Of a DNA stretch of 64,000 nucleotides, positions 9,334 through 19,095 are shown in pieces. The position numbers and the translations under genes were made by a program. Every line of letters starts with the position of its first letter. Position 1 is the first letter of the stretch. The stretch comes from Polyangium jinanense (GTDB lineage Bacteria; Myxococcota; Polyangia; Polyangiales; Polyangiaceae). The stretch is taken from positions 1 to 64,000 of the forward strand of contig NZ_JAGTJJ010000048.1 in the NCBI RefSeq assembly GCF_028435365.1. The letters are read 5' to 3'. The notes under the pieces are model-generated. The model saw only the letters and a program-made list of their open reading frames with translations. It did no database searches and was not told where the DNA came from.

Positions 9334-10056
9334 ATGGGAGAGGCAAAGACGAAGAAGGGCGGAAAGAAGGCGCCTTCGCGGGACGAGGTCGTGCTGAAGC
9401 TCCGCTCGGATCCGCGCACGGAGAAGCGGTTCGAGCCGAAGAGCTCGCCGTCGGCGATCCTGTCGGTGCTCGCATTCTCGGTGGCGGCGGTGCTCGTCGG
9501 GGCCGGGACGTACGGGCAATGGCTGCGCGACGAGGCGCTCGGGCCGCACAAGGCCGCGCCGTACCTGCTCGCCGCCGGCGCGGCCGTGCTGCTCGTGACA
9601 GCGCTGTTCGGGCCACGGCCGGCGCAAACGATCCGCGTGGGCGACGCAGGCGTCGGGGTCGAGAAGGGCACGAACGAGATCGAGCGGATCGCGTGGCATG
9701 CGGTGCGCCGGATCGTGCTCGGCGATCGGAGCTTGACCGTCGAGGGGGAGGGGACGTCGATCGTGATCTCCCTCGCGGCGTTGCCCGAGGCGGCGGGCAA
9801 GGTGCTGCGCGAGGCGCGCGAGCGGATCCCGGCGAAGATGGAGGACGTCAAGGCGGGCGCGCTGGAGAACGCGGGCGAGGGGGCGGCCGAGACGCTGCCG
9901 CTCGAGCCGGCGCAGGTCGCGGGGCTCAAGTGCAAGGCGAGCGGCAAGCTCATCGCGTTCGAGCGCGACGCACGGCTCTGCGGCCGGTGCGGCGAGGTTT
10001 ACCACAAGGATGCCGTGCCGAAGCGCTGCGCGACGTGTGACGCGCGGCTCAAGTAG
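9334..10056 (+). CDS. Membrane protein with PH-like middle and C-terminal zinc ribbon
   Basis: About 240 residues. The start is the ATG at 9334 with GAGGG just upstream; the very long open frame before it is antisense to two real genes. The basic N-terminus (about 50 residues) is followed by two transmembrane helices (ILSVLAFSVAAVLVGAGTY; YLLAAGAAVLLVTALFG). A beta-rich domain with RVGDAGVGVEKG and IERIAWHAVRRIVLGD resembles bacterial PH domains. The C-terminus holds four cysteines in two CxxC pairs (LCGRCG, RCATCDARL) around HKDAVPK, a zinc-ribbon-like knuckle. Role unknown; a membrane-surface adaptor is possible. Element B1 lies directly after its TAG stop. Confidence 0.75.
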   Translation: MGEAKTKKGGKKAPSRDEVVLKLRSDPRTEKRFEPKSSPSAILSVLAFSVAAVLVGAGTYGQWLRDEALGPHKAAPYLLAAGAAVLLVTALFGPRPAQTIRVGDAGVGVEKGTNEIERIAWHAVRRIVLGDRSLTVEGEGTSIVISLAALPEAAGKVLREARERIPAKMEDVKAGALENAGEGAAETLPLEPAQVAGLKCKASGKLIAFERDARLCGRCGEVYHKDAVPKRCATCDARLK

Positions 10057-10179
10057 TCCGCTCGAGCGCCGAACTCGTTCGGTGCTCCGCGAGATCGCGC
10101 AGCGAGCTCGCCTCGGGGGGTGAATCGGCCGGGCTTCGCCTGGCCGAGAGGGGGACGCGAGGCGTCACCCTCGGGACAA
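10057..10179. repeat. Family B post-stop repeat, copy B1
   Basis: Non-coding palindrome-rich element directly after the stop codon of the zinc-ribbon gene and before the next gene on the same strand. It contains stems GAGCGCCGAAC/GTTCGGTGCTC, a GCGAG...CTCGC arm pair, GCCGGGCTTCGCCTGGC and GAGGGGGACGC/GCGTCACCCTC. It is about 85 % identical by eye to 32767-32882. Confidence 0.75.
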
Positions 10180-10209
10180 AAGCGGGCGGCCTCGGGTAAC
10201 CTCGGGGCC

Positions 10210-11790
10210 ATGTCGACTTCGCACCTCGAATCTCCGCGCAAGATTCTCGATCTCGGCGCTGGCACCACGGCGTCTGCGTGGCTCGGGACCACGGGCCTCG
10301 TCGCGTTTTTGACGTCGAGGCCGGCCCGCATCGCGGTCACGCCCGTGACGGCGACGAGTGGAGACGCGATCGATCTGCCTCGCATCACCGCGCAGGAGGT
10401 GGCGCTGCTGTCGAAAGACGTGGCGCTCGTTCGCGACAAGGAAGGAACGGTGTGGTCCGTGCCGCTCGGGGATCCGTACCGGGTGCGCGAGATCGTGCGG
10501 GATATGCGGACGCTGCTGCCGCGTCCTTCGGGGGAAGGCGCGCTCGCGATCAGCGATGAGGGCAGGGTGCTCTCGCTGTCGCTTGGTCGTGGCGAGGTGG
10601 GCGCGCGGCCTGTGGAGGTTCCGGGGCGCGTGCGCGCGGGGGATGCGGGGGATGGCGTGACGTACCTCTTGGCCGAGGGCGAGCAGGGCGGGCAGCTTCG
10701 CGTGTATCCGGGCACGGCGCCGGAGCGCGGGCCGAGCGCGCGCGTGACGTTGCCGGCGGGGGCGGCGGAGTTCGATCAGGTGCGCGGCGGCCGCGTGTAT
10801 TGCGTGGTGTGGAAGCGCGGCGGGGCGGGGATCTGCGTGGTGACGCGGGACGGGGAGCGCGCGGAGGCGTCGCTCGTCACGCTGGAGGCGCCGATCGCGG
10901 ACGCGGTGGTGACGGACACGAGCGTGGTCGTGGCGTTCGCGAATGGGAAGATCGCGCTGTACGACGCGGCGTCGCTTTCGGCGCCGAGCGAGGGGCCGAA
11001 GGCGCCGGTGAGCACGACGGCGGCGGGCGGGAAGGGGCGGCCGCGGGTGCTTTTGGCGACGACGACGAAGGGGGCGACGTCGATCTGGATTGGGACGGCC
11101 GAGGGCGAGGTGATGCGGGCGGCGGTCGTCGAGGTGGCTGCGGCGCCGGAGCCGCCGGTCGCGGAGCTCGCGGCGCCGGTCGTGCAGGGGCCGTCGAAGG
11201 AGGAGGTCGAGGCGCTTCGGAAGGAGGTCGAAGCGCTGCGGGGGGCGCTCGACGCGCGGGTTGGTGAACTTGCCAGCGTGAGAGGGGAGCTCAGCGAGCG
11301 GGTTGGTGAACTCGCCAGCGTGAAACGCGAGCTCGACGCGCGGGTTGGTGAACTTGCCAGCGTGAGAGGGGAGCTCGACGCGCGGGTTGGTGAACTTGCC
11401 AGCGTGAGAGGGGAGCTCGACGCGCGGGTTGGTGAACTCGCCAGCGTGAGAGGGGAGCTCGACGCGCGGGTTGGTGAACTTGCCAGCGTGAGAGGGGAGC
11501 TCAGCGAGCGGGTTGGTGAACTTGCCAGCGTGAGAGGGGAGCTCGACGCGCGGGTTGGTGAAGTTGCCAGCGTGAAACGCGAGCTCGGCGAGCGGGTTGA
11601 CGAACTCGCCAGCGTGAAACGCGAGCTCGAAGTATCCAGGGGGGACCTCGCGCGTTCCCTGGAGGATCTCCGTGAAGAGCGCGCGAAGTTGGAGCGCAGC
11701 TTGGGCAAGCGGATCGACGGCGTCCTGCCTGACCGCGTGCGCAGCGGCCTCGACTTTGTCGTATCGCTCGTCGAGAACCGCCGCCGCTAG
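10210..11790 (+). CDS. Propeller-like protein with a repetitive coiled-coil tail
   Basis: About 526 residues, starting at ATG 10210 (an earlier in-frame start at 10120 lies inside repeat B1). The first 320 residues look like a WD40/YVTN-type beta-propeller (GTVWSVPLGDPYRVREIV, GRVYCVVWKRGGAGICVV, GATSIWIGTAEGEVMRA). After a Pro/Ala linker comes a long coiled coil. Nine 14-residue units of the form LDARVGELASVRGE (DNA 11248-11625) are followed by LARSLEDLREERAKLERSLG. No signal peptide is seen, so it is probably cytoplasmic. Not matched to a named family; structural or scaffolding use is inferred. Confidence 0.75.
   Translation: MSTSHLESPRKILDLGAGTTASAWLGTTGLVAFLTSRPARIAVTPVTATSGDAIDLPRITAQEVALLSKDVALVRDKEGTVWSVPLGDPYRVREIVRDMRTLLPRPSGEGALAISDEGRVLSLSLGRGEVGARPVEVPGRVRAGDAGDGVTYLLAEGEQGGQLRVYPGTAPERGPSARVTLPAGAAEFDQVRGGRVYCVVWKRGGAGICVVTRDGERAEASLVTLEAPIADAVVTDTSVVVAFANGKIALYDAASLSAPSEGPKAPVSTTAAGGKGRPRVLLATTTKGATSIWIGTAEGEVMRAAVVEVAAAPEPPVAELAAPVVQGPSKEEVEALRKEVEALRGALDARVGELASVRGELSERVGELASVKRELDARVGELASVRGELDARVGELASVRGELDARVGELASVRGELDARVGELASVRGELSERVGELASVRGELDARVGEVASVKRELGERVDELASVKRELEVSRGDLARSLEDLREERAKLERSLGKRIDGVLPDRVRSGLDFVVSLVENRRR
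11248..11625 (+). repeat. Nine 42-bp tandem repeats (coding)
   Basis: Nine in-frame copies of a 42-bp unit encoding L-D/S-A/E-R-V-G-E-L-A-S-V-R/K-G/R-E. Several neighbouring units are identical at the DNA level except for single wobble bases, which indicates recent expansion by slippage or unequal crossover. Fourteen residues are two heptads, so copy-number change keeps the coiled-coil register. Confidence 0.95.
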
Positions 11791-11910
11791 CAGGCTGTTG
11801 ATAAACTTGCTGCGCGCCCTGGATCGTCGGTCGTCGTCCTCGGAATACGCCTGTATTCCTGCGTCCTCCTCCCTAGCTCCAGGGCGCTCGCGGCGTTTCT
11901 CAACAGCCTG
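11791..11910. mobile_element. MITE-like 120-bp palindromic element
   Basis: Begins right after the TAG of the coiled-coil gene with CAGGCTGTTGATAAAC and ends with GTTTCTCAACAGCCTG, its near-perfect inverse. The match extends inward to CCCTGG (11816-11821) / CCAGGG, so the terminal inverted repeats are about 32 bp with a short run of mismatches. A second small palindrome (GGAATACGCCTGTATTCC) lies in the middle. The element has no coding capacity. CAGGCTGTTGA-type ends occur on insertion-sequence derivatives; the parent IS is not in this window and no clear target duplication is seen. Confidence 0.6.
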
Positions 11911-11943
11911 CTCGTACAGCGGGTGCTGCTACAGGCTCCCCCT

Positions 11944-12047
11944 TGCATCGACCGCATCGCGGTCGATGCACCTCGGGTCCAGCGCTTGCGCTGGTCCGGG
12001 TGCAGGGGCGGATAGCCCCTGCTCGGGTCCGGGGTGAAACCCCGGCG
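11944..12047. repeat. Family A post-stop hairpin element, copy A2
   Basis: Follows the stop codon of the HD-domain gene (minus strand). It has a 27-nt palindrome at 11944-11970 with the family core GCATCGC but different arms (TGCATCGACC/GGTCGATGCA). Stems GTCCAGCGCTTGCGCTGG, CAGGGGCGGATAGCCCCTG and CCGGGGTGAAACCCCGG follow. Confidence 0.78.
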
Positions 12048-12059
12048 CGACGCTCCCTC

Positions 12060-13100
12060 TCAGAGCCCGAAGCGCCCCGCGTTCTCCCGCAGGAACGCGA
12101 GATACACGTCGGCACACTGGTGCGACGGGACCTCGCCGCTCTCGACAGCGGCTTCGAGTGCCTTCTTCAGCTCGCCGATCTTGCGCGACGGCGGCAGACC
12201 GAACGAGCGCATGATCTCGTCGCCGATGCCGCTCGGCAGCGGGGGGACGACGGCGTCGAGCTTCTGGATCTGCTCCACGCGCTCGGCGAGATCGCTGATC
12301 TGGCGCAGACCCTTCTTCTTCTTTTCGGGTCGCTTCGTGGTGATGTCTGCGCGCGACAGGTCGAGCAGATCTTGAAGCCCGTCCCCCATCTCCTTTGCGA
12401 ATCGACGCACGGCGCTGTCCGTCCAGGAGGCCTCGTACTGGCTTGCCCGCAGGTGGTGCAGGATGAGGAACCGCACGGAGCTCTTCAGCGCGGGCTCGGG
12501 GTTGAAGAGCGGCAGACGCCGATCGAGCCGGTCGAACATGCGCGCGCCTACCTCGGCGTGGCCGAAGAAGTGGACCTCCCCTGAGGGCGAGATCGTCCGC
12601 GTTTTGACCTTGCCGATGTCGTGGAGCAGCGCTGCCCAGCGGACTTCGAGCCGCGGCACGGCTTGCCGCACCACTTGCTTCGTGTGTTTCCAGACGTCCT
12701 TGTGACGCCACTCGCCGTCGCCGAAGCCGACCATTGCTTTGACTTCGGGCAGCATGGCGGCGAGTGCGCCGCACTCGAGGAGCGCGTCGAGACCGTCTTC
12801 GGCGTCGCGCGACATGATGATTCGGTCGATGGAGCGGCGGACGTCGGGGAGGTAGAGCGATGAGGCGGCGCGGAAGTCGTCGCTGTCTGCGACGGGGTGC
12901 GTGGGGGCGTCGCCGGGCTCGGGGGGCGGTGGGGGCGTGCCTCTCTCGGCGCGCTCGACGGCCCAGGCGAGGGCCGTCATGGCGCGCTGCGGATCGGGGG
13001 ACTTCGGGGCCTTCGTCTCTTCCTGCACGCGCAATCTCGGTGAAAATGGGGGAGGGAACGGGTAGCGCGGCGCGCCTTGCCTGTCGAGCGCGCGCGTCAC
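12060..13100 (-). CDS. HD-domain protein related to the HD region of CCA-adding enzymes
   Basis: About 346 residues. The core carries the HD phosphohydrolase signature ([14 protein letters not shown]) with upstream [14 protein letters not shown] and downstream [15 protein letters not shown] and [10 protein letters not shown]. This pattern is seen in the C-terminal half of poly(A) polymerase/tRNA nucleotidyltransferase-family proteins. The nucleotidyltransferase head (GGxVRD, DxD) is absent, so it is a stand-alone metal-dependent phosphohydrolase rather than a CCA enzyme. The GTG start at 13100 overlaps the TGA of sixA (GTGA), suggesting translational coupling; a start at the internal Met41 is the alternative because residues 1-40 are low-complexity. 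Substrate unknown. Confidence 0.75.
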   Translation of the reverse strand: MTRALDRQGAPRYPFPPPFSPRLRVQEETKAPKSPDPQRAMTALAWAVERAERGTPPPPPEPGDAPTHPVADSDDFRAASSLYLPDVRRSIDRIIMSRDAEDGLDALLECGALAAMLPEVKAMVGFGDGEWRHKDVWKHTKQVVRQAVPRLEVRWAALLHDIGKVKTRTISPSGEVHFFGHAEVGARMFDRLDRRLPLFNPEPALKSSVRFLILHHLRASQYEASWTDSAVRRFAKEMGDGLQDLLDLSRADITTKRPEKKKKGLRQISDLAERVEQIQKLDAVVPPLPSGIGDEIMRSFGLPPSRKIGELKKALEAAVESGEVPSHQCADVYLAFLRENAGRFGL

Positions 13101-13594
13101 CGGGCTGGGCGGAGCACCGTCGTCACGCGGAAGGAGCCGCCGAGCTCGGGTTTTACGTCGGGCCCGCTCGGGCGCGCGATACCCACGAGCATGCCTGGAT
13201 GCAGGCCGAGTGGCAGCTCTGCCACGTCACGCACGAGCAGACGCAGGAGGGCGATCACCATCGGGTGATGGCCGACGAGCAGTGCGTCTGCGTTTGCCGT
13301 GGCGAGCTCGCGCAGGAGCGCGACGGGCGGCGGCTCGTCTGGTTCGAGCTCCGAGAAGGTCTCGATCGGGATTGCTGCGGCGCTGAGCACGCCGGCCATG
13401 AGCTCGGCGGTGTGGTGCGCGCGCAGGTACGTGCTTGCCACGATGCGGCCGAGCGTCGGCCCGTGCTGGGCTCGTAGCGTCTTGCCGATTTCCTCGACGC
13501 CGAGGATGCCTTCGGAGGTGAGGGGGCGATCGCGGTCCCGGCCCGATGGCGAGCTCTCGGCCGCGAGGCCGTGGCGCATCACGTAGAGGTTCAT
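13097..13594 (-). CDS. sixA: SixA-type phosphohistidine phosphatase
   Basis: About 165 residues, histidine-phosphatase fold. The phospho-accepting RHG triad is at residues 7-9 ([13 protein letters not shown]), the second arginine in [13 protein letters not shown], and the distal histidine in [13 protein letters not shown]. Length and the absence of extra domains match SixA, which removes phosphate from histidine in phosphorelay or PTS proteins. It lies between recA and the HD gene and overlaps the latter by 4 bp. SixA proteins act in the cytoplasm; the partner here is unknown. Confidence 0.85.
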   Translation of the reverse strand: MNLYVMRHGLAAESSPSGRDRDRPLTSEGILGVEEIGKTLRAQHGPTLGRIVASTYLRAHHTAELMAGVLSAAAIPIETFSELEPDEPPPVALLRELATANADALLVGHHPMVIALLRLLVRDVAELPLGLHPGMLVGIARPSGPDVKPELGGSFRVTTVLRPAR

Positions 13595-13604
13595 GGTGAC
13601 GAGA

Positions 13605-13630
13605 GGGAGCCTGCCATGAGGAAGGCTCCC
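13605..13630 (-). terminator. Hairpin after recA
   Basis: GGGAGCCT and AGGCTCCC form an 8-bp stem with a 10-nt loop, 12 bp past the recA stop and before sixA. There is no T-run, so termination would be partial or structural. Confidence 0.5.
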
Positions 13631-13641
13631 TTGGGGATGGA

Positions 13642-14763
<1,122 letters not shown>

Positions 14764-14841
14764 GGCGACCTCGGGGGGGGCAGGGGGGCAGTGAGGGTAA
14801 TGGGTCGCGGGTTTTGCGCCACGAACCGTTCGTCTCGGCTG

Positions 14842-14870
14842 CGTATACTGTCCGGCTGTTCAGGAGGCAA
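14842..14870 (-). promoter_or_regulatory. recA promoter with embedded LexA-type operator
   Basis: Read on the minus strand: TTGCCT (14870-14865), a 17-bp spacer, then TATACG (14847-14842). The spacer, written on the plus strand as CTGTCCGGCTGTTCAGG (14848-14864), matches 15 of 17 positions of the Myxococcus LexA consensus as I recall it (CTRHAMRYBYGTTCAGS). LexA would therefore sit exactly over the promoter. Binding itself is inference. Confidence 0.75.
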
Positions 14871-14919
14871 GACGGAACGGCGGGAGAGCGGACAGGTTAT
14901 GTCCGATCCCAAATTTCCG

Positions 14920-17900
14920 TCAGAACAGGCCGATCGAGAAGTGGAAGGCGCCGATGTCCTCCCACTGGCGGCGGTTCAGGTTGAAGCCGTAGTCGAGCGC
15001 GAGGGGGCCGATGGGGGTCGTGATGCGCAGGCCCCCGCCGAGGGCGTAGCGGAGGGTGAAGTCGATGGCCGTCGGCTCCTTCCAGAGGTTGCCCGTGTCG
15101 AGGAAGAAGCCGGCCTGGAAGAGGTCGGTGACCGGCACGCGTAGCTCGAGGCGCGGGTTGATGGAGAGGTCGCCGCCGCGGATCGGGACGTTCGCGAGGA
15201 CGGCCGAGCGCGTGGTCTGACCTTTCGCGATGAGCCCTCGCGCGACGTCTTCGGGCACGAGCGCGTCGGCGAGGAAGGCGCGGATCGTGTCGACGCCGCC
15301 GAGGAAGAAGAGGCGGTCGGGGTAGGTGGAGCTGCCGTCCTTGAGCTGCAGGTTGTAGCCGGCCGCGAGGCTCATCGCGATGCTCGGGCCCTTCGAGCTG
15401 AGCTCGAAGTAGCCGGCGACGCGGCCGGACATGCGGAGGAAGTGGCTGTTGATCGTGGCCTCGCCCTCGTCGGTGGGCAGCGCGTTGACGTGCTCGACGC
15501 CGAGCGCGACGAGCGCGCCCTTGGTGGCGGCAAAGGCGCTGTTGCGGCCGTCCCACGCGAAGTTGATGCGCTCGGCAACGGCGAACGTGCTGCCGAACGG
15601 CACGCGGAGGAGCGGGATGATCGGTGAGTCGATGGCCGTCTCGTTGAAGACGTCGACCTCGTTCACCTCCGCGGACGCGCCGAGGCGCATCGTGATCGTG
15701 CGGCTCGGCCGGTAGGCGAGCGTGGGCACGAGCGCTTGCCGGGTGATGCCGAAGCCGCGCTGGTTGTCGCGCACGTCGATGCCGTCGACGGAGAGGCTCA
15801 CGAGCGGACCGAGCCCGATTTCGGGGAAGGTGATCGACGCGGTGTTGCGGCGCTCGAGCTGCTGGCCGACGCTGAGCTTCTTCTCGTAGTCGGCGCGCAC
15901 GCCGGGATCGACGACGATGAAGTCGAAGAGGTAGGAGAGCTGCACGCGCAGGGTGAGCGCGATGGCGAGGCCCGCGATGTTCTTGTGGCCGTACTCGACG
16001 GCGAAGCGCAGGCCCTCACCCGTGGAGAAGCCGACGCGTGGATCGAGGTACTGCGGGACCTGCTCGGTGACCGTGACGAGCACGCGCTTCTGCTTCTGCG
16101 GGACCTCTGGATCTTCGAGGCCCACGGAGACGCTGGAGAACGCGCCGAGCGATCCGATGCGCTCCTCGCTGCGCCGCGCGTCGCGCTCGACGAAAGGCTT
16201 GCCCTCCTCGAGCGCGATGCGGCGCAGGATGAGCTCTTCGCTGGTGCGGAGCGCGCCGCGTACGACGAAGCCGCCGACGATGACCTGATCCCGCTCGGTG
16301 ATCGCGAACCGCGCCCGCGCCCGCGTGCGGTCGGGCGAGGGCTCGATCGAGGCCTTCACCTCGACGAACGCGTAGCCACGATCGCGGTAGGACTCGACGA
16401 GCCGGAGGCGCGCGGCTTCGAGCTCGATCGTGGAGAGCGGCTTGCCGAGCTCGAGGCGGCTCGTCTCGAAGAGCGCCTGCTCGGAGACCGTGCGGCTGCC
16501 CTCGAAGGCGACGTCGTGCAGCAAGGTCTGCGGGCCGAGGTGCATCGGGATGCGCAGCGCGATCTCGCGCGAGCACTCGACGTGCTTCACGGGATCGGGG
16601 CGGCACACGAGCGTCTGCGGGGGATCGGGCTCGGGCAGCGGTAGGCCGAGGGCGTCTTTCGCGCAGACGGCCTCGTTCGGCTCGCGTGGCTCGGGGATGC
16701 AGCGGCCCGCGGGGGAGCGCGCGCTGCACGTCGCGCGCTCGAGTTGCACGGGCCCGACGACGGCGTTGAGGTAGCCCTTGCTGTAGGCGAGATCCTTCAG
16801 GTGCTTGAGCGCGCGCTCGTAGGTTTCGGGCGCGTACGTCTCGACCGGGTTCAGATCGAGCGGCCTCGCCACGGCGCGTGGTCCGCGCCCGCCGAAGAGC
16901 GCCGAGACCGCGTTCGGATCCTTCAGCGAAAAACCTTTGTCGCCGGGCAGATCCTCCACGAGGAAGCTGTCGATCTCGCCGCGCACCTGCTCGGCGTTCC
17001 ACGTCTTCGGCAGGCACGGGAAGATGCGCTGCACGACGCGCACCTGATCACCCTCGTCGATCCGCAAGACGAGGTGGTGCACCGGATCGTTCGGGCCGCC
17101 GCGCTCCTCGGGGACGACACGCGCGTCGAAGAAGCCACGCTGCACGTAGAAGCGGGTGAGCCTCTCGACGAGCTCTTGCGTCTTCTGCTCGAGTCCCTTC
17201 TTCGGCGCGATCGCGGCGGAGAGCTCGACCTCGTCGACGGAGCGGTTGCCCTCGAAGACCGGGACGATGCGCGGCCCGGGCGTGACGTACACGAAGAGCT
17301 CGCTGCTCGACGCCGAGAGCCGCACCACGTGCTTCACGTCGGCGCGGTAGAAGCCGTTTTCCCGCAGCACCTCGGCGAGCTCCCGATCGGCCTCCTCGAG
17401 CAGCGGTTCGTCGATGCGCGCGCCGACCCCGAGCCGATAGCGATCTTCGAGGCCGTTCACCTCGCGCTCCATGCCGGGCGTGATCACGAAGTAGCGACGC
17501 GTCACCGTGCGCGGCGCGCCCGCGTCGATGTCGATGCGCAGGACGACGCGGTTTGGATCGTCCGTGTCCGAAACGTCGGACGTGACGTTCGCTTGGGGGT
17601 AGCCGTGATCCGCGTAGTACCGGCGGATCCGCTGGCCGATCTCCGTCAGCATCGGCGACGTGATCTCGCCGCCTTCGCGCACGCGCGCCGCGTCGAGTGT
17701 CGCCGCGCGATCCAGCGTCGCGCCCGAGAGGCGGATCGAGGCCACGAGGCGCCGCGGCAGCACGTGCGCGCGCAGCACGACGCCGTCTCCCTCGGCGATG
17801 GCCTCCACGGTCACGCGCGCGAACTGCCCCGACTCCGTGAGCTCGCGCATCACGGTTCGCGCGGCCGAGGGCTCGAACGGTTCGCCCGCGCGGACCTTCG

Positions 17901-18183
17901 TGATGCGCAGCGAGGTGCTCCATCGCGAGCCCACGGTCACGACGTCGACCCGCTTGATCGGTTTGCCCGTGAGCGCGCTCGTGTCCGGCGGCGGCGAGAG
18001 CTGCGGCGCGGCAAGCGCGGCTTGCGGCTCCTCGCCAGCAAGCGCCGCGCGTTCGCCGGGGCTCGTCCCCTGGTTTTTCGCGTCCTCGGCCTCTGCCGAC
18101 CCTGCGCCGAGCAGGCAGACGAGCGAGCATGCCGCGGCGAGGCAGCGGGCTCGTTGGGACCGGGAAAAACGCGGGATGGGCAC
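14920..18183 (-). CDS. Omp85-family outer-membrane assembly protein, TamA/BamA-like
   Basis: About 1087 residues. From the GTG at 18183 a signal peptide is read (RARCLAAACSLVCLLGAGSA). Several POTRA-type modules follow (for example IRLSGATLDRAATLDAARVREGGEI, VAFEGSRTVSEQALFETSRLELG, VVRGALRTSEELILRRIALEEG). The C-terminal 350 residues form a bacterial-surface-antigen (D15) barrel with FLGGVDTIRAF in place of the VRGF lid-lock motif, and the chain ends in phenylalanine (FHFSIGLF). One POTRA region (residues about 480-540) carries an insert rich in Pro and Cys. These proteins fold barrels into the outer membrane. The TamB homologue lies 1.2 kb upstream on the same strand, favouring TamA-like over BamA. 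No Shine-Dalgarno is obvious; an upstream start at 18375 is unlikely. Confidence 0.85.
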   Translation of the reverse strand: MPIPRFSRSQRARCLAAACSLVCLLGAGSAEAEDAKNQGTSPGERAALAGEEPQAALAAPQLSPPPDTSALTGKPIKRVDVVTVGSRWSTSLRITKVRAGEPFEPSAARTVMRELTESGQFARVTVEAIAEGDGVVLRAHVLPRRLVASIRLSGATLDRAATLDAARVREGGEITSPMLTEIGQRIRRYYADHGYPQANVTSDVSDTDDPNRVVLRIDIDAGAPRTVTRRYFVITPGMEREVNGLEDRYRLGVGARIDEPLLEEADRELAEVLRENGFYRADVKHVVRLSASSSELFVYVTPGPRIVPVFEGNRSVDEVELSAAIAPKKGLEQKTQELVERLTRFYVQRGFFDARVVPEERGGPNDPVHHLVLRIDEGDQVRVVQRIFPCLPKTWNAEQVRGEIDSFLVEDLPGDKGFSLKDPNAVSALFGGRGPRAVARPLDLNPVETYAPETYERALKHLKDLAYSKGYLNAVVGPVQLERATCSARSPAGRCIPEPREPNEAVCAKDALGLPLPEPDPPQTLVCRPDPVKHVECSREIALRIPMHLGPQTLLHDVAFEGSRTVSEQALFETSRLELGKPLSTIELEAARLRLVESYRDRGYAFVEVKASIEPSPDRTRARARFAITERDQVIVGGFVVRGALRTSEELILRRIALEEGKPFVERDARRSEERIGSLGAFSSVSVGLEDPEVPQKQKRVLVTVTEQVPQYLDPRVGFSTGEGLRFAVEYGHKNIAGLAIALTLRVQLSYLFDFIVVDPGVRADYEKKLSVGQQLERRNTASITFPEIGLGPLVSLSVDGIDVRDNQRGFGITRQALVPTLAYRPSRTITMRLGASAEVNEVDVFNETAIDSPIIPLLRVPFGSTFAVAERINFAWDGRNSAFAATKGALVALGVEHVNALPTDEGEATINSHFLRMSGRVAGYFELSSKGPSIAMSLAAGYNLQLKDGSSTYPDRLFFLGGVDTIRAFLADALVPEDVARGLIAKGQTTRSAVLANVPIRGGDLSINPRLELRVPVTDLFQAGFFLDTGNLWKEPTAIDFTLRYALGGGLRITTPIGPLALDYGFNLNRRQWEDIGAFHFSIGLF

Positions 18184-18282
18184 GGGCCGAGGTAGATGGG
18201 GGGCACGGAGGGGCTCGCGGCCCTTTGGAGACGCCCGTCCCGATGCTACCGTCCGCCCGAGTTGCTCGCCAAAAGGTACGGC

Positions 18283-19095
18283 ATGGCTGATCCGACGATC
18301 CTGATAGGGGCGGTCGCATACGACCCGAAGGTCGTGACCATCTGGGAGGGCATGCGTGAGCACTTCCAGGAGCACGGCGTGTCCCTCGATTTCGCGCTTT
18401 TCTCCAGCTACGAGCGGCAGATCGAGGCCCTACTCCACGGGCACGTCGACATCGCCTGGAACTCGGGCATCTCCCATGTGCGTGTGAAGCGGCGCACCGA
18501 AGGCAAGTCGATCGGCATCGCCATGCGCGACCGCGACCGCGACGTCTGCGCAAAGATCCTCATCCGTCGGGAGGTCGTCGTTCGGAAGCTCACGGATCTG
18601 CACGGAAAGGTGCTGGCCGTGGGGACGCGGGACTCGGCGCAGTCGCGGATCCTGCCGCTCTACTACTTGAAGCAGGCGGGTGTGGATCTGAACCAGGTGA
18701 AGATCCTCGCGTTCGACTCCGACGTCGGCAAACACGGCGACACGGGCGCGAGCGAGCTCGCGGTGCTCGCGGCCGTGCACGAAGGTCGGGCCCACGCGGG
18801 CGCGGTCGGGAGCCTCGTCTTCCAGGCCGAGCAGGCGGCAGGGCACGTCGATCCACGCATCGTCGACGTCCTGTGGACGACGCCGACGTTCGACCTGCGC
18901 ATGTTCGACGCGATGCCCACGCTCGCCGCGGACAAGGTCGAGGCGTTCAAGCGCACCCTCTCCGAGATGGCGTACGCGAACCCGAAGCACCGCAAGCTCC
19001 TCGACATGGAAGGGCTGCGCCGCTGGATCCCCGGCCGCGAGCAGAGCTACGCGCCCGTGCGCGCCGCGCTCGACGATCTGCCCGGCTTCGGCTGA
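18283..19095 (+). CDS. PhnD-like substrate-binding protein without signal peptide
   Basis: About 270 residues. It has the type 2 periplasmic-binding fold of PhnD/SsuA proteins: AVAYDPKVVTIWEGMREHF, ALFSSYERQIEALLHGHVDIAWN, the hinge LHGKVLAVGTRDSAQSRILPLYYL and RIVDVLWTTPTF. Relatives bind phosphonate, phosphate esters or phosphite. The ATG at 18283 leaves no signal peptide or lipobox, and no ABC permease or ATPase gene is nearby, so it may be a cytoplasmic or regulatory binding protein. It lies alone between the minus-strand TamB and TamA genes. Element A3 starts at its stop codon. Confidence 0.78.
   Translation: MADPTILIGAVAYDPKVVTIWEGMREHFQEHGVSLDFALFSSYERQIEALLHGHVDIAWNSGISHVRVKRRTEGKSIGIAMRDRDRDVCAKILIRREVVVRKLTDLHGKVLAVGTRDSAQSRILPLYYLKQAGVDLNQVKILAFDSDVGKHGDTGASELAVLAAVHEGRAHAGAVGSLVFQAEQAAGHVDPRIVDVLWTTPTFDLRMFDAMPTLAADKVEAFKRTLSEMAYANPKHRKLLDMEGLRRWIPGREQSYAPVRAALDDLPGFG

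Noticed and set aside
11248..11625. Regularly spaced repeats resembling a CRISPR array
   Set aside because: The units are contiguous 42-bp in-frame coding repeats without spacers.
12060..13100. tRNA CCA-adding enzyme
   Set aside because: The nucleotidyltransferase motifs are missing; only the HD half is present.
14889..14905. CGGACA-GGTTA-TGTCCG palindrome as a second LexA site
   Set aside because: It lacks the GTTCAG half of the consensus; it is more likely a small hairpin just past the TamA-like gene, and was not listed as a terminator for lack of a T-run or a longer stem.
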